Below, piece by piece: positions 45,440 to 54,868 of a DNA stretch of 64,000 nucleotides. The notes beneath the pieces were generated by a model that worked only from the letters and a program-made list of their open reading frames with translations, was not told the DNA's origin and searched no databases. The position numbers and the translations under genes are program-made. Every line of letters starts with the position of its first letter. Position 1 is the first letter of the stretch. The stretch is from Amycolatopsis dendrobii (lineage in GTDB: Bacteria > Actinomycetota > Actinomycetes > Mycobacteriales > Pseudonocardiaceae): positions 496,001 to 560,000 of the forward strand of contig NZ_JACGZW010000002.1 of the NCBI RefSeq assembly GCF_014145675.1. Direction: 5' to 3'.

Positions 45440-46849
45440 TCAAGCGGTTCGGGAACTGAGATAGCGGCTGGCGTACGAACTCCACGGCTGCCAGCCGCGC
45501 GCGGACGTCGCCAGGTCGATGCCCAGCTCGGCCGCGCCTTGGCGGACGGCTGGGTCGGCGGTCAACAGGACGTCGGGGGCGCCTAGCAGGCGCATCACGA
45601 CGTAGTCGGCGGTGGCGGGATCGACGCCTGCCGCGAGCATTTCGGCGCGGAGTTCGTCGGCGTCGCGGCCTACGTGCAGGTCCAGGTCGCCGCTGACGAT
45701 TGCCGCAGCAACCTTCTTGACCAGCGGTTTTACGGCCGCCTCGGCGATGGTGGACGGGGTCGGGAAGAGGGTTGTCAGAGCGTCCATGGGCGGGTCGGCG
45801 GGCGGTACTGATTCACCGAGGCCAACGACGTCGGCCACGTCCTCGCCGAGCAGGGTGCGGAGCAGGACTTCCGGGCCGTCGACAGCACCTGGCACGCGGA
45901 TGCCTGGGGTGGCGGCGACCAGCGGGGCCAAGGCCTCGTCGGCGGAGAGTGCGCGTGAGACGGCTTCCGGGTCGGCATCCAGGTCCAGCAGCCGTCGTAC
46001 GCGGCTGACGGCGCTGCTCAGGTCGCGCAGGTCTGAGAGAGCCAGGTCGCATTGCACGTAACCGGCACGCGGACTGACCCACACTGACGCCGGGCCGTGC
46101 GGGAGGCGCAGGGTGCGGCCGTAGCCGACCTCGGAGACGGCTTCGATGCCTGGCAGCGCGCGCGAGGCGTGGTAGGTCAGCACGCCCGCGGCGTCGAACG
46201 GGGCACGGAACGGCAGGCGAAGGCTGAGCCGGGTCGCGCCGCTGGGTTCGTTGCGGTTTCCGCGGCGGAGCGAGGCTGCCCGAAGCTGTGATGGCGTCGT
46301 CGCGAACACCTCGCGGATGGTCTCGTTGAACTGCCTGATGCTGGAGAACCCGGCTGCGAACGCGACGTCGGTGAGCGGCAGTTGCGACATCTCGATCAGC
46401 AAGCGCGCCGAGTGGGCGCGATGGGCTCGGGCGAGGCGGATCGGGCCTGCGCCCAGTTCGGCCGTCAAAACCCGTCCGAGCTGGCGTTCCGAGTAGCCGA
46501 GTTGACGGGCCAAGCCGGGCACGCCTTCGCGCTCGACCAGGCCGTCCGAGATCAGCCGCATCGCGCGGGCGGCCAGGTCGGCGCGCACGTTCCAGTCCGG
46601 TGAACCGGGGACCGCGTCCGGGAGGCAGCGGCGGCAGGCGCGGAAACCACCGGCCTGTGCGGCGGCCGAAGTCGGGTAGAAGCGGACGTTTTGCGCCTTC
46701 GGCGTGAGCGCCGGGCAGGACGGGCGGCAGTAGATGCCCGTGGTGCGGACCGCCATGATGAACTGGCCATCGAACCGCTGGTCGCGGGCGGTCACCGCGC
46801 GGTAGCAGCGCTCGGTGTCGCGCCAGATCGGGATGGTCGAGGTAGCCAT
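45440..46849 (-). CDS. alkA: Ada-AlkA fusion: alkylation-response regulator and DNA-3-methyladenine glycosylase
   Basis: A 469-residue, three-part protein. Residues 1-80: Ada zinc domain (AVRTTGIYCRPSCPALTPKAQNVRFYP ... FRACRRCLPD), whose four cysteines bind zinc and take methyl from phosphotriesters. About 85-195: AraC-type helix-turn-helix (GVPGLARQLGYSERQLGRVL, LTDVAFAAGFSSIRQFN). About 200-469: AlkA glycosylase, with a helix-hairpin-helix-like segment (GVDPATADYVVMRLLG) and a conserved Asp in LTADPAVRQ. It senses methylation and likely activates its own operon with ogt. Confidence 0.92.
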   Translation of the reverse strand: MATSTIPIWRDTERCYRAVTARDQRFDGQFIMAVRTTGIYCRPSCPALTPKAQNVRFYPTSAAAQAGGFRACRRCLPDAVPGSPDWNVRADLAARAMRLISDGLVEREGVPGLARQLGYSERQLGRVLTAELGAGPIRLARAHRAHSARLLIEMSQLPLTDVAFAAGFSSIRQFNETIREVFATTPSQLRAASLRRGNRNEPSGATRLSLRLPFRAPFDAAGVLTYHASRALPGIEAVSEVGYGRTLRLPHGPASVWVSPRAGYVQCDLALSDLRDLSSAVSRVRRLLDLDADPEAVSRALSADEALAPLVAATPGIRVPGAVDGPEVLLRTLLGEDVADVVGLGESVPPADPPMDALTTLFPTPSTIAEAAVKPLVKKVAAAIVSGDLDLHVGRDADELRAEMLAAGVDPATADYVVMRLLGAPDVLLTADPAVRQGAAELGIDLATSARGWQPWSSYASRYLSSRTA

Positions 46850-46951
46850 GTGGTCGATGATGCCAGCAGGTGAGAGCCCTGACTGGCGGAAAATCGACAC
46901 GACGTTACCGGGTCGGCGACGGTCCGCGCGCAGCACGTAGACTTACCGGCC

Positions 46952-48034
<1,083 letters not shown>

Positions 48035-48134
48035 CCGGTTTCGCAGCTGGACGCTTCCCCGGTCGTCAATCTTCGACTGATCGCCGGGGGAGCACGGGCG
48101 CGAAATTGTCGGTCCGGGTTCGTAAGATCCGGAT

Positions 48135-48611
48135 ATGTCCGTGCTCTTCACCCCTGCTGACAGTCCCCGCAGCGCCATGGTCCCCGGGCTATGAGGTTTC
48201 AGTGGTGCTGCGCAACGGATTCGACATCGGCGACAGCGACCTCCAATACCCGGACATGGCGATGCGCGCGCTGGTGCACCCGCCCTCGCCGCGCGGTGAG
48301 CGAGCCGACCTCGGGTGGCCTGGGCTCCGTTCGGCGGCTCTCTCCGAGACGGCGGACGACGACGAGCCAGCACTCGTCCAGTTCGGGGACGAACCGGTGC
48401 TGATTCAAACGAGCCCAGCTACGCCGACGCCGTACGCGCGGACGGGCATCAGTTTCTCTTTCAGGTCAACGAAGAGGGCTGGCCGGTCGCGGGTGAGCTC
48501 GAGGACGTCATCGAGGAATACCTCTGGGGCTACGGGCCGGTCTACTTTTACGGCACTCCGGGGGCCGACGGGATTGTGCGCGAGGTCGTCGCGGGGTTCA
48601 TCGACTTCTGA
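48135..48611 (+). pseudogene. Hypothetical protein gene (YwqG/DUF1963-like) with two compensating frameshifts
   Basis: Three pieces in sequence read as one protein: MSVLFTPADSPRSAMV from 48135; YEVSVVLRNGFDIGDSDLQYPDMAMRALVHPP ... QFGDEPVLIQ in the +1 frame; and NEPSYADAVRADGHQFLFQVNEEGWPV ... GIVREVVAGFIDF back in the first frame to 48611. The first shift lies near CCCCGGG at about 48182-48189 (one extra base), the second at CAAACGAG near 48410 (one A missing). Both are in short homopolymers. The repaired product would be about 158 residues. Family assignment is tentative. Confidence 0.65.
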
Positions 48612-48618
48612 ATCGCCC

Positions 48619-48645
48619 GCCTCGGCAGGACAGGCCTGCCGAGGC
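48619..48645. terminator. Convergent terminator hairpin
   Basis: GCCTCGGCAGG-acagg-CCTGCCGAGGC is a perfect 11-bp stem in the 48-bp gap between the pseudogene and the cysteine hydrolase gene, which face each other. Confidence 0.75.
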
Positions 48646-48659
48646 CAGAGGCCTTGGGC

Positions 48660-49250
48660 TCAGTTCAGCTCGGCAACACTCGGAACGACCACACCGTAAA
48701 GGTCCCCGATGGTCGCCAGTGCGCTGTGGTGCAGCTGATCCGCGCTGACTTCCCCGGCCGGAGCCGGCAGCGGGCGGGTAGCGCAGGCGTCAGCGACGAC
48801 AGTCGGGTGGTTGCCGCGCAGGAAGGCACCCTCGGTGGTGAACGTGACGCACATGTTGGTCATGAATCCGGCGATCACCACGTTCTCATGCCCGGCCGCG
48901 TCGACCAGTTCGCCCAGATCCGTGCCGACGAAAGAGTTCGGTGCGCCCTTGACGACGACCGGCTCGCCCTCGATCGGGGCGACGTCCGGATGGATGCTGC
49001 CGATATCGGCTCGGATGTCGTACGGCGTGCCCTCGCCGCCGTCGTTGACGACGTGGATCACTGTCGCTCCGGTGGCGCGGGCTTTGGCCAGCAAGCCTTG
49101 AGCCGCGGTCAACGCCGGACGCCAGCCTTCCAGCTCCATTACGCCGCGGGTGTAGGTGTTCTGGTAGTCGACCAGGATCAGCGTCGCGTCGGCCAGCGTT
49201 GCCGGGGTCTGGTCGAAACCGTTCAGCTCCCGCAGCGTTTTCCTTGCCAT
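48660..49250 (-). CDS. Isochorismatase-like cysteine hydrolase
   Basis: A 196-residue alpha/beta hydrolase of the isochorismatase/nicotinamidase superfamily. The catalytic triad is visible as Asp28 (LILVDYQN), Lys101 (VVVKGAPNSF) and Cys134 (GFMTNMCVTFT), so it uses a thiol nucleophile and is not a true isochorismatase. Substrate unknown (amide or imide bond likely). It is divergent from a GlxA-type AraC regulator with a dyad between, a common pairing that suggests it is the regulator's target. Confidence 0.88.
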   Translation of the reverse strand: MARKTLRELNGFDQTPATLADATLILVDYQNTYTRGVMELEGWRPALTAAQGLLAKARATGATVIHVVNDGGEGTPYDIRADIGSIHPDVAPIEGEPVVVKGAPNSFVGTDLGELVDAAGHENVVIAGFMTNMCVTFTTEGAFLRGNHPTVVADACATRPLPAPAGEVSADQLHHSALATIGDLYGVVVPSVAELN

Positions 49251-49305
49251 GGTGGGGTTTCCTCTCGTTTCTGTTCCGCACGGTCGACGCTAGACTCGGC
49301 TCCGG

Positions 49306-49321
49306 ATGTCGGCAATGACAT
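49306..49321. promoter_or_regulatory. Dyad between divergent hydrolase and AraC-type regulator
   Basis: ATGTC-ggcaat-GACAT is a 5-bp inverted repeat, and ATGTCGG (49306) pairs again with CCGACAT (49336-49342) further on. A likely binding site for the GlxA-type regulator. Confidence 0.4.
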
Positions 49322-49352
49322 GCAAAGCGCAGAAACCGACATGGAGATGTGC

Positions 49353-50330
49353 GTGAAGAGACTGGTGGTCGTCGTCCTGTTCGATCGGATCGACCTGCTT
49401 GACGTGACCGGTCCCGCTGAGGTGTTTTCGTTGCTGCAGCGGGAAATGGACCGTCCGACGGGCTACGAGGTGGTGCTCGCGGCCGAAACGCTGGACCCGG
49501 TGACCACGTCGGCCGGGGTGCGCGTGTTGCCGGACGTGACGTTCGCTGAGCTGGCGAGGAAGGCGATCGACACCCTGATCGTCCCGGGGGCAGTGACGGC
49601 AGGGGAGTACGGGGAGATCGTCGCCCAGTGCGACCCGGCGGTGGTCGAGGAGGTGCGCCGCCTGGCTGGGCAGACGCGCCGGGTGGCGTCCGTCTGCGTG
49701 GGCGCGCACATACTGGCCGCAGCCGGGCTGCTCGACGGCAAACGCGCCACGACGCACTGGTCGACGGCGCGGCAGCTGGCCGCGGAGCATCCGGCGGTGA
49801 CCGTCGACGCGGACCCGATCTTCATCCGCGACGGGTCCGTATGGACGGGGGCCGGGCTGAGCGCCTGCCTCGATCTGGCGCTGGCGCTGGTAGCCGACGA
49901 CTTCGGTCCGGAATCAGCCTCGCGGGTGGCTCGTCAGCTGGTGATGTTCCTGCGGCGGCCTGGCGGGCAGAGCCAGTTCAGCGTGTCGCTGGAGCCCGCG
50001 TCCGCGACCCGGCGGGTCGACGAGCTGCGCCAGTACATCGCCGCTCACCTGGCGGACCCGCTGACGGTGTCCGATCTCGCCGCGCACGCGCACGTGACGG
50101 ATCGGCAGATCACGCGCGTGTTCAAGGCGGAATTGGGCATGACCCCTGCCGCCTACGTCGAGCACGCGCGCGTCGAGGCTGCGCGGCATCGCCTGGAGAC
50201 GACCGACGAGACGTTGTCGCGGATCGCCGGGGCGTGCGGATTCGGCACGGTGTCGACGTTGAACCGGTCTTTCCGGCGGACGCTGAACACGACGCCTAAC
50301 GAATACCGGGAGCGGTTCCGGATCGGTTGA
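49353..50330 (+). CDS. GlxA-type transcriptional regulator (DJ-1/PfpI domain plus AraC)
   Basis: A 325-residue protein from the GTG at 49353, preferred because GGAG lies 8 nt upstream; ATGs at 49341 and 49347 are alternatives. Residues 1-175 are a DJ-1/PfpI-like domain (VVLFDRIDLLDVTGPAEVFSLL; DTLIVPGAV; VASVCVGAHILAAAGLLDGKRATTHW). Residues about 215-320 hold two AraC helix-turn-helices (LTVSDLAAHAHVTDRQITRVFKAELGMTP; TLSRIAGACGFGTVSTLNRSFRRTLNTTPNEYR). Probably controls the divergent hydrolase in response to a small amide or aldehyde. Confidence 0.9.
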   Translation: MKRLVVVVLFDRIDLLDVTGPAEVFSLLQREMDRPTGYEVVLAAETLDPVTTSAGVRVLPDVTFAELARKAIDTLIVPGAVTAGEYGEIVAQCDPAVVEEVRRLAGQTRRVASVCVGAHILAAAGLLDGKRATTHWSTARQLAAEHPAVTVDADPIFIRDGSVWTGAGLSACLDLALALVADDFGPESASRVARQLVMFLRRPGGQSQFSVSLEPASATRRVDELRQYIAAHLADPLTVSDLAAHAHVTDRQITRVFKAELGMTPAAYVEHARVEAARHRLETTDETLSRIAGACGFGTVSTLNRSFRRTLNTTPNEYRERFRIG

Positions 50331-50345
50331 CCGCTGCCGTGACGC

Positions 50346-50453
50346 TCAGCCGAGCAGGCCGAGCACCACCATCGACAGGAGGACGACAGCGGTCGAGAAC
50401 ACCGCGACCCACGTGCGCTGTGCGGCGGTGAGCTGGGCGGATGTGCTGTTCAT
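50346..50453 (-). CDS. Micro membrane protein, 35 residues
   Basis: ATG to TGA encodes 35 residues: a polar start MNSTSAQLTAAQRTW and one membrane helix (VAVFSTAVVLLSMVVLGLLG) reaching the C-terminus. AGGA lies 6 nt before the start. It is the second of two tiny leftward membrane genes. Small single-helix proteins like this often bind a larger membrane complex, but no such complex is encoded nearby. No family recognised. Confidence 0.6.
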   Translation of the reverse strand: MNSTSAQLTAAQRTWVAVFSTAVVLLSMVVLGLLG

Positions 50454-50518
50454 GGCGGGTCCTAGCGGGGCGAGTGCCGATGATTACCGCTGGGATAGCG
50501 CCTTGATCTAGCTCACTG

Positions 50519-50632
50519 TTACCGCTTGTGATCAAGGTCACGTCGATTGCGCGCGGTGTGCCACAGCACGCCTCCCGCGGCGGCCACCATGAGGCCGAAC
50601 GAACCCATTCCCACCACGAGTGCCTGAACCAT
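50519..50632 (-). CDS. Micro membrane protein, 37 residues
   Basis: From the ATG at 50632, with an excellent ribosome site (AAGGAGG, 5 nt away), the frame encodes 37 residues: one membrane helix (VVGMGSFGLMVAAAGGVLW) and a charged tail HTARNRRDLDHKR that should lie in the cytosol. Together with the 35-residue protein 65 bp downstream it forms a pair of single-helix genes between the GlxA-type regulator and the pterin dehydratase. Function unknown. Confidence 0.65.
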   Translation of the reverse strand: MVQALVVGMGSFGLMVAAAGGVLWHTARNRRDLDHKR

Positions 50633-50713
50633 GAGGCCTCCTTCCTGAGCGTCTCTCCGGAAGACGCGCGAAGGGGCCGTGCATGTTGCCAGGGTTGCCG
50701 ACATCACACCTGG

Positions 50714-51004
50714 TCAGCGAGCCGCGAGGACCTCGTCGATCTGGCGGGCCAGCGCGAAATCGCGTTCGGTGAGCCCGCCGAGATAGTGGGTGCTGAGGCG
50801 GAAGGTCAGGGTGCGCCAGCGGATGTCGATGTCCGGATGGTGGTCGGCTTCCTCGGCGAGTTCGGCCACCCGGTCCACCACCTCGATCGCCGCCGGGAAG
50901 GACGGGAGTTCGGTCGTCCGCACGATGACGGCGTCCTCGCGCTGCCACTCCGGGACGGTGCCGAGGGCCTGCTCCACCGCTGAGTCGTTCAATAGCTGCG
51001 TCAT
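50714..51004 (-). CDS. 4a-hydroxytetrahydrobiopterin dehydratase (PCD/DCoH)
   Basis: A 96-residue protein from the ATG at 51004. It has the family core FPAAIEVVDRVAELAEEADHHPDIDIRWRTLTFRLSTHYLGGLTERDFALARQID, with the EADHHP active-site histidines. Regenerates tetrahydropterin after aromatic hydroxylation. No phenylalanine hydroxylase gene is nearby. The gene is divergent from the thiamine transporter, and its start is 33 bp from the riboswitch. Confidence 0.92.
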   Translation of the reverse strand: MTQLLNDSAVEQALGTVPEWQREDAVIVRTTELPSFPAAIEVVDRVAELAEEADHHPDIDIRWRTLTFRLSTHYLGGLTERDFALARQIDEVLAAR

Positions 51005-51036
51005 CACTCCATGGTGTCGGCTACGCTGCGGCATTG

Positions 51037-51125
51037 CCACGGGAGTCCGGTACGCCGGGCTGAGAGGCGGGCTGTCAACCCGCGACCGTTCGCACCTGGA
51101 TCCGGATCATGCCGGCGTAGGGAGG
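51037..51125 (+). ncRNA. TPP riboswitch (THI element)
   Basis: The leader has all THI-box blocks in order: GGGAG, GGGCTGAGAG, AACCCG, ACCTGGATCCGGATCATGCC and GGCGTAGGGA. This RNA binds thiamine pyrophosphate and lowers expression of the gene behind it. Just after it, CUCUCCCUC (51134-51142) can pair, at least over five bases, with the GGAGGGGA ribosome site at 51158-51165, a likely translation-control switch. Confidence 0.95.
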
Positions 51126-51168
51126 CCGTATCGCTCTCCCTCATCCGGCGCAGTGCAGGAGGGGAAGA

Positions 51169-52239
51169 ATGATGTCGCGGACCGTCCGCACGGTGGCAGG
51201 CCTCGCCGGAGTCTCGATGCTCGCCAGCGCCTGCTCGCTGTCCAGCGGCGACTCGGGCGGCTCGTCCGCGAGCCAGGACCAGCAGACGCCGACCGTCACG
51301 CTGGTCACGCACGATTCGTTCGCCGCACCGCAGGACGTGCTCGACGCCTTCCAGCGCCAGTCCGGGATCAAGCTCAAGATCCTCAAGTCCGGCGACGCCG
51401 GCGCGCTCACCAACAAGCTCGTGCTCACCAAGGGCAACCCGATCGGCGACGTCGCGTACGGCGTCGACAACACCTTCGCCTCCCGTGCGCTCAGCGAGGG
51501 CGTCTTCCAGCCCTACACCAGCCCGGAGGCCGACCGCGGCCCGCAGCGCTACTCCGTCGACCCGCAGCACAGGCTGGCGGCGGTTGACCTCGGCGACGTC
51601 TGCGTGAACATTGACCCGGCGTACTTCGCGAGCAAGGGCCTTCCGGAGCCGAAGAGCTACGACGACCTCGCCGACCCCAAGTACAAGGACCTGACCGTCG
51701 CGGAGAGCCCGGCCACCGCGTCGCCGGGGCTGGCCTTCCTGCTCGGCACGGTCGCGAAGTACGGCGAGACCGGCTGGCAGGGCTACTGGCAGAAGCTGAA
51801 GGACAACGGCCTCAAGACCGTCAGCGGCTGGGAGGAGGCCTACACCAAGGACTTCTCCGGCTCGTCGGGCAAGGGGCCGCGGCCGATCGTCGTGTCCTAC
51901 GCCTCGTCGCCGGCCGCCGAGCTCGGCGAGGACGGCAAGCCGCGTACCAAGGCGCTGCTCGACACCTGTTTCCGCCAGGTCGAGTACGCGGGCGTGCTCA
52001 CCAACGGCAAGCAGATCCCGCAGGCGCAGAAGGTCGTCGACTTCCTCTTGTCACAGCAGTTCCAGACGACGGTCGCGGCGAACATGTACGTCTACCCGGC
52101 GCGCCAGGGCGTCGAACTGCCCGCTGGCTGGGCCACCGCGGCTCCGCTGCCGCAGGCACCGGCCACGATGCCCGCGGACAAGGTGCAGGCAGGCCGGGAG
52201 AAGTGGATCGGGGAATGGCGCTCGCTCATGGGCGCGTGA
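51169..52239 (+). CDS. thiB: Thiamine ABC transporter substrate-binding lipoprotein
   Basis: A 356-residue lipoprotein: signal sequence with lipobox LASAC (Cys22), Ser/Gly linker, then a type II binding-protein fold (VTLVTHDSFAAPQDVLDAFQRQSGIKLKIL; GDVAYGVDNTFASRAL; DLGDVCVNIDPAYF; ESPATASPGLAFLL). These match ThiB/TbpA of thiamine importers, and the TPP riboswitch directly upstream supports thiamine or a phosphorylated form as ligand. ATG at 51169 or 51172, with GGAGGGGA ahead. First gene of a three-gene operon. Confidence 0.93.
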   Translation: MMSRTVRTVAGLAGVSMLASACSLSSGDSGGSSASQDQQTPTVTLVTHDSFAAPQDVLDAFQRQSGIKLKILKSGDAGALTNKLVLTKGNPIGDVAYGVDNTFASRALSEGVFQPYTSPEADRGPQRYSVDPQHRLAAVDLGDVCVNIDPAYFASKGLPEPKSYDDLADPKYKDLTVAESPATASPGLAFLLGTVAKYGETGWQGYWQKLKDNGLKTVSGWEEAYTKDFSGSSGKGPRPIVVSYASSPAAELGEDGKPRTKALLDTCFRQVEYAGVLTNGKQIPQAQKVVDFLLSQQFQTTVAANMYVYPARQGVELPAGWATAAPLPQAPATMPADKVQAGREKWIGEWRSLMGA

Positions 52240-53852
52240 TCCCCGCGCGCACTATCGGGCTCACGCTGCTCGGCCTGCTGCCGGTCGCGTTCCTGGTGGT
52301 GTTCTTCGCCTGGCCGGTCGTCGCGATCGTCGGCCGGGGGTTCTCCGCGGGCGGCGTCGACACCGTGCTCGGCGACCCGCGGACGTGGCGGCTCGCCGGG
52401 TTCACGCTGGCCAGCGCGGCCGCGTCGACCGTGGTCGCGGTGCTCGCCGGGCTGCCGGTGGCGTACCTGCTGGCGAGGGTGCGGTTGCCCGGGGTCGGGC
52501 TCGCGCGGACGATCGTGCTGGTCCCGTTCGTACTGCCGACGGTCGTCGTCGGCTTGGCTTTCCGGGCGATCTGGCCGGACGGCGGCGTGCTGCCGCTCGT
52601 CTTGGCCAACGCTTTCTTCAACGTCGCCGTCGTCGCGCGCACGGTTGCTGGCCTGTGGGCGCACCTCGATCCGCGAGCGACCGAGGCCGCGCGGGCGCTC
52701 GGAGCGTCGCCGTGGCGAGCGTTCCGATCGGTGACGCTGCCCGCGCTCGGCCAGGCTGTCGCATCCGCTGCCGCGGTGGTGTTTCTGTTCTGCGCCACCA
52801 GTTTCGGTGTGGTGCTGATCCTCGGCGGCGGGAGCTACCGGACGCTCGAGACCGAGATTTACCTGCGGACGGTCGACCTGCTGGACCTCTCCGGTGCGGC
52901 CGCGCTGTCGCTGATCCAGTTCGCGGCCGTGGTCGCGGCGCTGGTGCTCGGGGCGATGGCGCGCCGGAAGCGGGAGAACGCGGTGAAGCTGCGGTCCGCG
53001 CAGGTCACCGCGCGTCGGCCGCGCGGCGGGGAGTGGTGGACGGTCGGTGCCGCGGTCGTGGTGCTCGGTTTGCTGCTGACGCCGATCGTCTCGCTGCTCG
53101 TCGAATCAGTATCGAGCTCGGACGGATGGAGCCTCGCCGGATACCGGGCGCTGAACACCGTCGGGCAGAACGACGCGTTGCAGGTGTCAGGCTGGATCGC
53201 AGCACAGAACTCGCTCGCTGCGGCCACTGACGCGACGCTGCTGGCGATGGCCGTCGGGCTGATCGCCAGCGTCGTGCTGGTGGCGCTTCGCCGTTCGCCC
53301 GGACTGCTCGCGCGCGGGATGGGCGAGACCATGGACGTCGTGTTGATGCTCCCGCTGGGCGTCTCCGCGGTAACCGTCGGCTTCGGCTATCTCGTGACGC
53401 TCGACGCGCTGCCCGGCGACCTGCGCACCTCGCCACTGCTGGTGCCGTTCGCGCAAGCGCTGGTGATCATGCCGCTGGTCGTGCGGATGATCCTGCCGGT
53501 GCTGCGCGCGGTCGACGTCCGGCTGCGCCAGGCCGCCGCGACGCTCGGCGCCAGCCCGGCGCGGGTGTGGCGGGAGATCGACTTTCCACTGGTCGCGCGG
53601 TCGGTGGTGGCCGCGGCGGGCTTCGGGTACGTCGTGGCGCTCGGCGAGTTCGGCGCGACCAGCTTCCTCGCCCGGCCGGACGCGCCGACGCTTCCGGTGG
53701 CCGTCGCGACGCTGATCAGCCGGCCGGGAGAGCTGAACAACCAGATGGCGTACGCCTCGTGCGCCCTGCTCATGGTGGTGACTGTGGTGGCGGTGGCGCT
53801 GATCGACCGGTTCGGCTCGGTCCGCGGCCGCAGCACGGTCGGGGAGTTCTGA
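52236..53852 (+). CDS. thiP: Thiamine ABC transporter permease, two fused domains
   Basis: About 538 residues. Two copies of the binding-protein-dependent permease domain, each with about six helices; EAA loops ATEAARALGASPWRAFRSVTLPALG (first half) and LRQAAATLGASPARVWREIDFPLV (second half) contact the ATPase. This fused layout is typical of ThiP. The start is taken as the GTG overlapping the thiB stop (GTGA); GTG 52203 or ATG 52215 in the same frame are alternatives. Confidence 0.93.
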   Translation: MIPARTIGLTLLGLLPVAFLVVFFAWPVVAIVGRGFSAGGVDTVLGDPRTWRLAGFTLASAAASTVVAVLAGLPVAYLLARVRLPGVGLARTIVLVPFVLPTVVVGLAFRAIWPDGGVLPLVLANAFFNVAVVARTVAGLWAHLDPRATEAARALGASPWRAFRSVTLPALGQAVASAAAVVFLFCATSFGVVLILGGGSYRTLETEIYLRTVDLLDLSGAAALSLIQFAAVVAALVLGAMARRKRENAVKLRSAQVTARRPRGGEWWTVGAAVVVLGLLLTPIVSLLVESVSSSDGWSLAGYRALNTVGQNDALQVSGWIAAQNSLAAATDATLLAMAVGLIASVVLVALRRSPGLLARGMGETMDVVLMLPLGVSAVTVGFGYLVTLDALPGDLRTSPLLVPFAQALVIMPLVVRMILPVLRAVDVRLRQAAATLGASPARVWREIDFPLVARSVVAAAGFGYVVALGEFGATSFLARPDAPTLPVAVATLISRPGELNNQMAYASCALLMVVTVVAVALIDRFGSVRGRSTVGEF

Positions 53853-54859
53853 TGGCGTTGACGGTACGGGATCTGACTGTCCACTATGGATCGTTCGCCG
53901 CGGTCCGCGACGCGAAGCTGGACATCGCCGACGGCGAGGTGCTCGCGCTGCTCGGCCCGTCCGGTTCGGGCAAGTCGACGTTGCTGCGCGCGATCACCGG
54001 ACTGGAGCCGGTGTCGTCCGGTTCGGTGTCGTGGGACGGCGCTGATCTCGCCGCGGTGCCGGTGCACAAGCGCGAATTCGGTCTGGTGTTCCAGGACGGA
54101 CAGCTGTTTCCGCACCGCGACGTCGCCGCGAACATCGCGTTCGGCCTGCGGATGCACGGTGTGCCTCGCGAACGGCACGCGGCGCGCGTCGAGGAGCTGC
54201 TGAAGCTCGTCGGTCTGGAAGGCTACGAACGGCGACGCGTGACTGAGCTGTCCGGCGGGCAGGCACAGCGGGTCGCGTTGGCTCGCGCGCTGGCGCCGGA
54301 ACCGCGGTTGCTGCTGCTGGACGAGCCACTGTCCGGATTGGACGCCGGACTCCGCGAGCAGCTGGCGATCGACCTGGCGGATCTGTTGCGGCGCAGCAAA
54401 ATCACCGCACTTCTGGTGACGCACGATCAGGAGGAGGCGTTCACGCTCGCCGATCGCGTGGCAGTCCTCGACGCCGGGGAAATCCGGCAGGAGGGAGCGG
54501 TTCGGTCGGTGTGGAACAAGCCGGTGGACGACGACGTGGCGCGCTTCCTCGGCGTCACCACGTTCCTGGACGGCAAGGCAGCCGACGGCGTGGTGCGGAC
54601 CGAGCTGGGCACCGTCGCACTGTCCGGAGTGGACGACGGCCCGGTCAGGCTCGGACTGCGTCCGCACGGCTTGAAGGTGTCCGGCGAAGGCGTGCCCGGC
54701 GAAGTGACCGCGGCGGTGCACCGGCGGGAGCATCTGCGGCTGCTCGTCCGATGCGGAGAGTCCACTGTGGACGCGATCGCCCCGGCGGGGGCGGACTTCC
54801 GGGCGGGCGATCCCGTCCGGCTCGAGCCGGACCCGGACGGGATCGCCGTGGTGGGCTGA
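53852..54859 (+). CDS. thiQ: Thiamine ABC transporter ATP-binding protein
   Basis: A 335-residue ABC ATPase. Walker A LLGPSGSGKSTLLRAI, Q-loop FGLVFQDGQLFPHRDV, signature VTELSGGQAQRVALARALAPEP, Walker B LLLLDEPLSGLD and the switch His in VTHDQEEA. A C-terminal regulatory OB-like domain (about 245-335) follows, as in the sugar/spermidine-type importers. ATG overlaps the permease stop by one base (TGATG). Energises thiamine uptake with ThiB and ThiP. Confidence 0.93.
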   Translation: MALTVRDLTVHYGSFAAVRDAKLDIADGEVLALLGPSGSGKSTLLRAITGLEPVSSGSVSWDGADLAAVPVHKREFGLVFQDGQLFPHRDVAANIAFGLRMHGVPRERHAARVEELLKLVGLEGYERRRVTELSGGQAQRVALARALAPEPRLLLLDEPLSGLDAGLREQLAIDLADLLRRSKITALLVTHDQEEAFTLADRVAVLDAGEIRQEGAVRSVWNKPVDDDVARFLGVTTFLDGKAADGVVRTELGTVALSGVDDGPVRLGLRPHGLKVSGEGVPGEVTAAVHRREHLRLLVRCGESTVDAIAPAGADFRAGDPVRLEPDPDGIAVVG

Positions 54860-54868
54860 ACCCCCAGG

